From positions 268,093 to 332,092 of the forward strand of contig NMRB01000560.1 in assembly GCA_002633025.1 (NCBI GenBank): DNA of 64,000 nucleotides. Direction: 5' to 3'. This document shows, in pieces, positions 23,941 to 31,400 of this stretch (the stretch's first letter is position 1; the number at the start of each line of letters is the position of its first letter). A program made the position numbers and the translations under genes. The stretch is from Notospermus geniculatus (Eukaryota > Nemertea > Pilidiophora > Heteronemertea > Lineidae). The notes beneath the pieces were generated by a model. The model was not told where the DNA came from, did no database searches, and was given only the letters and a program-made list of their open reading frames with translations.

Positions 23941-24873
23941 TTAATCGAAGAGTTCAGGAGAGGAATCGGAAGGGTCCGAGCCGGCGAACTCCTGCACGAA
24001 GGCCGCTGCCAACTCAGGGTCAAACTCGTCATTCGCAGAGTCCGACGAGTCGAGCGAATCCGACTCCGGTTCCTGAAACGGAGCTATCAAGGGGGAAGGA
24101 GAAGGAGGAGGATTTTCTGCACGGCAGAGGGGGCAACCACCAAAAAAGGTTAGAGTATACGGCTGCATGCATGCGGTGTGACATAAATGGTTGCAAAAAA
24201 CAATGCCGGTAATATCGGGGTTAGTATAAGCACGGTAGGGGAAGCTAACAGTAGTCGGGAGGGGTTGGTTGCAAAAGGGGCAAAAGGCATTACGCGGGGT
24301 TTCATACCATTCCTGGCGGGTTTGGTGCATGCAGTTACTAAGGTAGGAATGAAGTGTATCACTGTCGTAGGCGTCTATGAGGTCAGAGGAATAAGCATCG
24401 TAGGCGGCAGCGACACGGTCAAGGGCATATTCGGTTAAAGGGTGCGTACGGGGAAAGAACGCAAAGAGTTGACGGATAAGGTAGGAGGAGCCAGCCGGTA
24501 TAGGGAAAGAACAAAGGAGGTCGATAAAATGGCGTGAATCGGCCAAGAAAGCAATCCGTAACGCGTCAACAACAGGGTCATGCAGGGTACGGGTCCCACG
24601 AAAAAGGGGTTCTAAGGCTAAGGAGTGCATCATGATGTCAGTAGGCATAAAATGGAAATGAAAAATGGCAGTAAAGAGGTTAACCAAGTCATTGTAATGG
24701 ATGAAGGCCTCCCAGGTGGGGGGAAGGGTCACTTCGACACCGGGGGAGAGAGTACGAGTGATCTGGGCTAGAAGTGCAGGGAAAACAAGAAAAAGATAAA
24801 GAAGTTGCTGCTGTGTCGCAGCCCATTGATGGAAGAGGTCCGGGGTCCGCCCGGACAGAATACGCACCACTAC
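23941..24873 (-). CDS. RING-H2 finger accessory ORF of the retroelement
   Basis: About 310 codons are open from a strong splice acceptor (minus strand tttctttaattacag, exon from 24873). The frame has no ATG at its left edge: its first codons are GTA GTG GTG, so translation most likely uses a start supplied by an upstream spliced exon. The N-terminal two thirds is unrecognised. At roughly residues 197-256 a zinc-finger pattern is seen: CPFC, then CNHLCHTAC, then CPLC, that is C-x2-C...C-x-H-x2-H-x2-C...C-x2-C (RING-H2 spacing). The C-terminus is acidic and Ser/Asp-rich (ESDSLDSSDSANDEFD). RING-H2 proteins are usually E3 ubiquitin ligases, but activity is only inferred. The ORF is absent from the second copy at 37857. 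Confidence 0.8.
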   Translation of the reverse strand, partial: VVVRILSGRTPDLFHQWAATQQQLLYLFLVFPALLAQITRTLSPGVEVTLPPTWEAFIHYNDLVNLFTAIFHFHFMPTDIMMHSLALEPLFRGTRTLHDPVVDALRIAFLADSRHFIDLLCSFPIPAGSSYLIRQLFAFFPRTHPLTEYALDRVAAAYDAYSSDLIDAYDSDTLHSYLSNCMHQTRQEWYETPRNAFCPFCNQPLPTTVSFPYRAYTNPDITGIVFCNHLCHTACMQPYTLTFFGGCPLCRAENPPPSPSPLIAPFQEPESDSLDSSDSANDEFDPELAAAFVQEFAGSDPSDSSPELFD

Positions 24874-24920
24874 CTGTAATTAAAGAAACACATCGAATCA
24901 GCACAGAATTCAGGGCTAAT

Positions 24921-27900
24921 TTAAAGAGGCAGAGGAGTTATCGGGCGATTAAGTGTGGAACGTCTGGCCGTGGACGGTGAAACGGTAGAGGACAGTGGCT
25001 CCAAATGTGATTCAATATCATCAGAAGGTATAGGCGATAAATCACCGATAGGCATCTCGGGTTCACATAGAGAAGATGGTGAAGGTGGAAGTGGGGTCGA
25101 GGTCGAAGGAGTCGGTGGCAAGGGGTCTAGGACTGAGCGGGGCATATCATATGGTGGTGAGGGCAGAAGTGCCGCTGGTGGTCGTGAGGGGCCCATTTGT
25201 AAATATATATGTTCTGATGGGCGACGGGTAGGTCCCTGTGAGGCCACCCGTGCAGGTGATGTAGGTCGGATTTCTGGCTCAACTCGTGCAGATGAAGTAG
25301 GAAGTAGAGGGATTTGTGCATAAGGTGTGCGGGAATCGTCTCGGTCCGATTCTGAGTCACGTCGAGGTGGCAACTGTGGGATATTAGTCAATCTGATATT
25401 GTTCAACGGGATATAAATGTCCTGTATACGTACATAAGACTGACAAGATCGAAGGCGATCAATAATAGGTTGGACACGAGAAAGATGACTCAAGGAAATT
25501 CGAGAATTAGTCGGTGGGAGAAGACCAAGTGTCATCATATCCTGACGTGTGGTAAAGCTCCAGGAGAAATTAACCTGAGCGGCGTGGCATGACAATCGTT
25601 CAATATTCACTTCATTGGGTAGGATTTGAGACAAAACAGCACGGTATTGCAGGCTATGCTGCAAAGGTATTTCAAACAGGTAGACCATACAACCAGTGGA
25701 CCAATCTTCAGCAATTAGTTCCAGGTAGACTGGGACCTTGCGATCTATGTAACGCACTGAATGAACGGTTCGGCGTGCCTTGATACAGCAAATTAAGCGC
25801 TTCATAATAGCGTACAACACCGCACAAATAACAATGGCCAAAATAAGGTGTTGGGAAGTGAAAACTGCTTTCTGGGAAGCGGGAGTGCTGAACGTAATGG
25901 GATCTTTATCTAAACCAAATTTATGCAGGAAGGTTTTCGTATCCATTGGTGGTTGAAAAAGGGATGTAAGTGATGAAGTAGGAGAGGTATCAGGGATATT
26001 ATTATCAACAATAGATGCAGCAACATCACGTCTTAACATTAATAGGGCGGCTGATATCATACGTACTTTATATAACAAATAAAGAATTGCCAAAACAGCC
26101 AATATTTCCAGGGCATAGAACACCAAACTTAAAATAGAACCATACCACGGTGCAGGAGTGTGAACAGGTACGGCATCAGCTTTATCCAATAGATAGTCGA
26201 CCTTGGAGGCATAAGCTTGGGAATTGGCCTTTGTTTTCTTGGCCAAATGCTTAAAATTCATACTAAAACGATGCTGATTTGCAACCGATTTGTTAAGTGT
26301 GGCTTCCGCTACCTTCAACTCCGGTACATTGTACTGAGGTTTATATGGCAGCGTAGAATCTGCTAAAAGGTTCTTGACCGCAGGGTCATCGCTAAACGCG
26401 TGAAGAACAGGTAGGTTAAGGGTATGATGGATGACAGGATCTGCAGTATGTGTACAATCGCTCAATTTAGGCGGGATAAAAATACCGTCTCCCTGTAGTG
26501 AACAACCGCATGATATATGATAGAAAAACAACTTTCCAATATGTAAAGTGGTAATCTTTCCATTATCGCAGACCATCTTAAAGGAAGGGTCCCTTGCAGA
26601 GATTAAAAACTTGCCTGATCCCAAGTCTAACGCAAATGACTGAACACCATCAGGTTCATAAGAAAAGGAACATAATTTCATAGCCAACGGCACATCGTTT
26701 GTAAACACTGCATAGGAACAGGTAGGATTCTCGGTGGATCGAAACACCGGTGTAGTTTTACACACTAATACGTCTTGTCCAGTACAACCACTCATTTGTT
26801 CAGTCGAAAGTTCAATGAAGAAGCGCTGGTCATCGCTCATGCCAACATAAGGTGCCAGATTAGTGATTTTGGTGCTATTATCAATAGTGTTATTCAGTGG
26901 TGTAGGAAAAACATAAGATTTATAGACTTTAAAATTTGTTTCCAAGGATTTAATAGGTACCTTTACATTGATATACAAAATCCGTCCCTTCTGGGAAAAT
27001 AGAATATTTTCCTGTGTATAATAATATGCAACGTCGTTGTGAGCGAGGGCAAAAGATGGATGGTGTTTTTGCAGTAGTAAGCTAATAGAGTGGATCATAG
27101 TTTGAACCTGGTCAAGGGGTACTATCTGGACTGCCAATCGTCCCTGAAGCAGAGTTTGTACACCTACTACCCAATCATTTGCCAACTGCAGGAGTTGTGC
27201 TTCAGCGGATTGATCTTCGGCTAGATTACGTACTACGGCCAATAATGCCGATAACTCCGCCGTTAGTTTTGAGATGTTATACTGCGTTGCATAGTCGTCT
27301 TTAAAGAGCATAGTAATCATTTTATAATTTGCCCTTGTTGCCTTAGTCAGAGATTTAAAACGTTGATCGGTAATATTAGCAAGGGTAATAAGTTGGTGAC
27401 TGAGTTTAACGGTTCTTTGATTCAAATATTTCTCGGCCGAAATGACATCAGATAGCTTAGTATTTAAGGCATCCATTTCTTCTTGGGAGGGTATGCCAAG
27501 TAACGAACTGACCCAATTACCTACAAATTTGGGGAGTACGCTCCTTTTGGTTCGTGTAGTATTAAAACCGCGCTTAGCCCGAGTGGCACTATCGTTAATA
27601 AGGGATGCATCGGTAACATAAAGTCTGGCTGGGATTAAACGTCTCAGAGTGGTGATCTTATCGGATATCGCATTGATGGCATGACGCCGGCGATCATTAA
27701 TAGCTTGTATGATCTGAGAATATTGTTGACATTGATGTGGGTCTAACCAAGAAATCTTAAGACAGTTAGGTAGTGGGAGAAACTTCTGATATGCACTAAA
27801 TTGAGGATATTTAAATTGGAACACATAATTGAAAGTGGAGTGTCCCGCATTGATCATACCCTTGTGTTGAAAATAACAGCCTAAATTTTGGCGCATAATA

Positions 27901-28040
27901 GTGGCATGATGCGCAACGGTTGCACTCATAGCCCCAGAGGTCATTAAGATAAAGAGAAGGATAAAGAAATGCCGCCCTACCTTTGGAGTCCCTTTCTTGG
28001 GTTTCTCCATGTACTGTTCCGCCAGTTGTAGATGCTCCAT
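24921..28040 (-). CDS. env: F-type envelope glycoprotein (env) of the retroelement
   Basis: This is an intact 1039-codon ORF. The start ATG is two bases downstream of a splice acceptor (minus strand ttttacttcag), as expected for a spliced env message. A hydrophobic signal or anchor segment lies at residues 24-45. Two basic cleavage-like sites, RAKR (154-157) and RTKR (163-166), are followed by a hydrophobic stretch resembling a fusion peptide (FVGNWVSSLLG). The ectodomain has features of baculovirus F and errantivirus Env proteins, including paired cysteines in the region after the central helices. A transmembrane segment lies near 635-658 and a second hydrophobic segment near 728-748. A long cytoplasmic tail of almost 300 residues ends in Pro/Ser-rich sequence (PPTPSTSTPLPPSPSSL). 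The tail length is unusual for this class. Confidence 0.85.
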   Translation of the reverse strand: MEHLQLAEQYMEKPKKGTPKVGRHFFILLFILMTSGAMSATVAHHATIMRQNLGCYFQHKGMINAGHSTFNYVFQFKYPQFSAYQKFLPLPNCLKISWLDPHQCQQYSQIIQAINDRRRHAINAISDKITTLRRLIPARLYVTDASLINDSATRAKRGFNTTRTKRSVLPKFVGNWVSSLLGIPSQEEMDALNTKLSDVISAEKYLNQRTVKLSHQLITLANITDQRFKSLTKATRANYKMITMLFKDDYATQYNISKLTAELSALLAVVRNLAEDQSAEAQLLQLANDWVVGVQTLLQGRLAVQIVPLDQVQTMIHSISLLLQKHHPSFALAHNDVAYYYTQENILFSQKGRILYINVKVPIKSLETNFKVYKSYVFPTPLNNTIDNSTKITNLAPYVGMSDDQRFFIELSTEQMSGCTGQDVLVCKTTPVFRSTENPTCSYAVFTNDVPLAMKLCSFSYEPDGVQSFALDLGSGKFLISARDPSFKMVCDNGKITTLHIGKLFFYHISCGCSLQGDGIFIPPKLSDCTHTADPVIHHTLNLPVLHAFSDDPAVKNLLADSTLPYKPQYNVPELKVAEATLNKSVANQHRFSMNFKHLAKKTKANSQAYASKVDYLLDKADAVPVHTPAPWYGSILSLVFYALEILAVLAILYLLYKVRMISAALLMLRRDVAASIVDNNIPDTSPTSSLTSLFQPPMDTKTFLHKFGLDKDPITFSTPASQKAVFTSQHLILAIVICAVLYAIMKRLICCIKARRTVHSVRYIDRKVPVYLELIAEDWSTGCMVYLFEIPLQHSLQYRAVLSQILPNEVNIERLSCHAAQVNFSWSFTTRQDMMTLGLLPPTNSRISLSHLSRVQPIIDRLRSCQSYVRIQDIYIPLNNIRLTNIPQLPPRRDSESDRDDSRTPYAQIPLLPTSSARVEPEIRPTSPARVASQGPTRRPSEHIYLQMGPSRPPAALLPSPPYDMPRSVLDPLPPTPSTSTPLPPSPSSLCEPEMPIGDLSPIPSDDIESHLEPLSSTVSPSTARRSTLNRPITPLPL

Positions 28041-28424
28041 GGCTGAAGTAAAAGTAAAAGAAATAAGGGTGTGGCCAGAATCAGGTCGGTCAGATAATTA
28101 CACCAGAAATAAAATCGGATGCACTTCCGCGAAAAATAGGAAAGTTAATGTCCTTAAACACCAAAAAGAAGTTATGTCCGTATCGTAAGAACAGAAAATG
28201 GGATGAATACCTACTATAATATAGAAGTAAGAATGAATTTACAATAACGGTCAAAGACGACAGAAGAGCTACGATTTCGTAAAACACTCAAACACATTTA
28301 TAAAACTCTCAAGTCGCGATGCTGAGCAGAGTGGAATTTGTTGAGAAATCGGAGGGGTGTAGTTTTTATACTCATCCTAGTGCCTGTAAGACTCCATAAG
28401 AGGGGTATCCATGAAACACCGCTT
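28041..28424 (-). other. pol-env spacer with env splice acceptor
   Basis: No domain-bearing ORF is present; a 65-codon hydrophobic frame at 28090-28287 is probably fortuitous. The acceptor for env lies at 28043-28044 after a pyrimidine-rich tract (minus strand). Confidence 0.6.
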
Positions 28425-31400
28425 CTAAGTGGTTGTTGGTGATCGCATACGCTTACGAATCCGTTTCTTCTTGGAGGCAAAATATTCCCGTATGAAAGGC
28501 CTAGTATCTGGGTGTATATTGTGTTCTGGTTCCCAAGTAATTTCATCATTCGCCCAGAGTATCTTAAACTTTCGATAGCCTTTTTTGGTGCCCCGATGGG
28601 CCAAGATATCTTTGAGTTCGTACACGTCTTCCCATTCGTCAGTATCCAGCAAGTGGTCGGAATTGCTGACCTGAGCAGTATTTTCTGGAGGTTGGGTGGA
28701 ACGTTGTTGCGGCACAGGCAATTCATCATTCCTGTCACTAGCTTCAGCCGATTCCATTTCACCTTGAACAGAAAAACTACGATGTACAAAGGGCTTAAGA
28801 TTTTTTGCAGCCGTTGGTGCACTGAGGCGTAAGCCATTTAACGTTTTCAAGATATAAGTATCTTTGCCAATTCTCTTATAAATCTTGTATGGTCCTTTAT
28901 AAAAGTGACAAAACTTCTTGGTTTGGCCGACTGACGTTTGAGGTGTATATTTATATACTAATTGTCCGATATAAAATTCAACGGGGCGAGCCTTCAGGTC
29001 TTTTCGATGTTTTAAGTCAGTTTGGTATTGTTTTAGATTTTCTGAAATAACTTTCTCTATAAGTTGATGATTCTGCACCACCTGTTTAGTATAATCAACA
29101 GGATTCTTTACGATGTGTATATTTGGCAAGTGAGTCTTGTCAATGATGTTACGTGGCACTCGACCGTAAACCACCGTATGCGGGGAAATACCTAAAGTCG
29201 AGGCAGAGGGAGATGTGTTAATTGCGTAAATGCATCCCTGTAATATACTAGAATCCCAATTATCATGTTTTGGAGAGATATAGTGACTAAGCGTCTTAGC
29301 AATTTCTTTAATCATCCTCTCCGCTTGACCGTTCCTATTCTGTGAATAGGGCGGTGTGAACGACAACTTAACATTTAAAAGACGTGCCAATTGCTTATAT
29401 AGCTGAGAAGTAAACGCTGAACCCCTATCGCTGACAATATATCGTGGCGTATCATGGCGGAAAATCACGCTTTGAAGCAATGCCTCGGCGGCACATAGTG
29501 CAGATGCTGAGGGAACTGCTTGTGCCTCAATATATTTGGAGAAGGCATCGACCATTACTATTATGTAACGATTCTTTTGTGTAGTTAATCTTAACGGGCC
29601 GAGATAATCGACATGAATCCTTGTGAAACATCCCGTGGGTACGGGTAGGGGATGTAACTTTGGAGTCACTGGGTGAGATGGAGGATTTCGCCCAGCACAC
29701 TTCTCGCAGCTTGCAACATAATGCTTGACCTGAGCGTATAATTGTGGCCAGTAATATTTTTCAGATATAGCCAAAAATAAAGCATTAGTTCCTATATGTC
29801 CGGATCCGAGATTATCATGATAGGCTGACAGAATTTGTAACCTATGCGGCTCAGGTACATACAGTTGCTGGATTGCGCCCAGGGGATATTTTATTTTCTT
29901 TCGTCTAGGCACTGAAATATGGTATAGTAAATCATGGTCGCTCAACAGGTACCAATCAGAATTTATAACAATTTGTCTTGCTAACTTATCGTCTGTGGGT
30001 AATTCTTGTGATTGGAGATAATCAATGACTCCTTTCGCAAACGGATCATTTCTTTGTAATTGACGAAGGTCATCAAGGCTTTCAGGTGTGAGGTCGTCAT
30101 AGTCATAACGATTGACGTGGAAACCTTGGCCTACTGAAGGAGATTGACCTGTTTTCTCAGGGCCATCCGTCAGATGCTCCGATCCATCAGTGTCTACTGG
30201 CTCTAACACTTGTTCTACTTGTTGTTGTATGTCAATATGACAAACGAGTGCTAATTCTTGATTTGATAAATATGTTACTGATGAGAGAGTGGATTGTACC
30301 TGCTGAGGGTTGGTCTCAAAGGTATTAAGCATGTTGACAGGTGGTATTACTTCACAAGTTTCCGGTTCGGCAATGTCCTCCATTTCATCCTGATACATTC
30401 GCGACAATGCATCAGCATTTGCAATTTTACAGGCCGGTCTATATTGTATAGTCATTGGACGGGATGCGAGTTGCATTGCCCACCTTTGGAGTCTACCATT
30501 AGTATAATGGTTGTTAAGCGATTGGATGAACTTGAGAGCTTGATGGTCAGTCACCACAGTAACGTGATGTCCATCGATGAGGTCATGGAAATAACTGAAA
30601 CCAAAAATGATAGCCAAAATTTCGCGTTCAGAGATCGAATATTTTCGTTCTGTAGGATTTAAGCGCCTAGATGCATAGCAAACCGGCTGGTCCACTCCAT
30701 CTTTACCTTTCATCGACAATACTGCTCCCAAACCTGTGTTTGAGGCATCAGTGGTTAAGTACAAGCTCTTTGAGTAATCTAGGTTGGGTAGGAAGACTGG
30801 TGGGGTGGTCAGAGCACTTTTCAAGGCATCGAAACTGTCTTGTTGTTCCTCCTTCCAAATAAAATCGGCGTTTTTTCTAGTCAGTTCAACAAGCGGACCA
30901 CTAATATGAGCAAATCCTTTGATAAACTTGCGATAATATGAGCACAGGCCAAGAAAACTTCTCACTTGTTTAGGTGTTTTGGGCTGTTTGAATTTCTTGA
31001 TAACGTCGGTCTTTCCTGGACTGGGGCTGAGTCCCTGATCACTGATGATGTGACCGAGATACTCAAGTTTTTGTCTGGCTAACTGACATTTACTAGACTT
31101 TGCCCGCACATTTGCCTGGATCATAACATCCAATACTTCTTTCAATTTAAGCTTGTGTGATTCATAATCTGGTGACATGAAAATAATATCATCAACATAG
31201 GCAAACACCGTGGTTCCAAGACCCACCTCTCTAAAGATGGTATTAACCAGACACTGGTAGCTAGCTGGGGAAGTAACCAACCCGAAAGGAAGATAGTTAT
31301 ATTCAAAGTTACCGATTGGTGTCTGAAAACATGTATATTGTTTCGATGTCTCTTCCAACGGTATAGTGTGAAATCCACTCAGCATATCCAGACTCGTAAA

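Noticed and set aside
24955-25323. Plus-strand Gly-rich ORF, also at 37930-38298
   Set aside because: It is the antisense shadow of the proline-rich env tail; its repetition only reflects the two env copies.
28090-28287. Small hydrophobic ORF between pol and env
   Set aside because: It is short, lies in the pol-env spacer and overlaps the env acceptor region; no evidence beyond composition.
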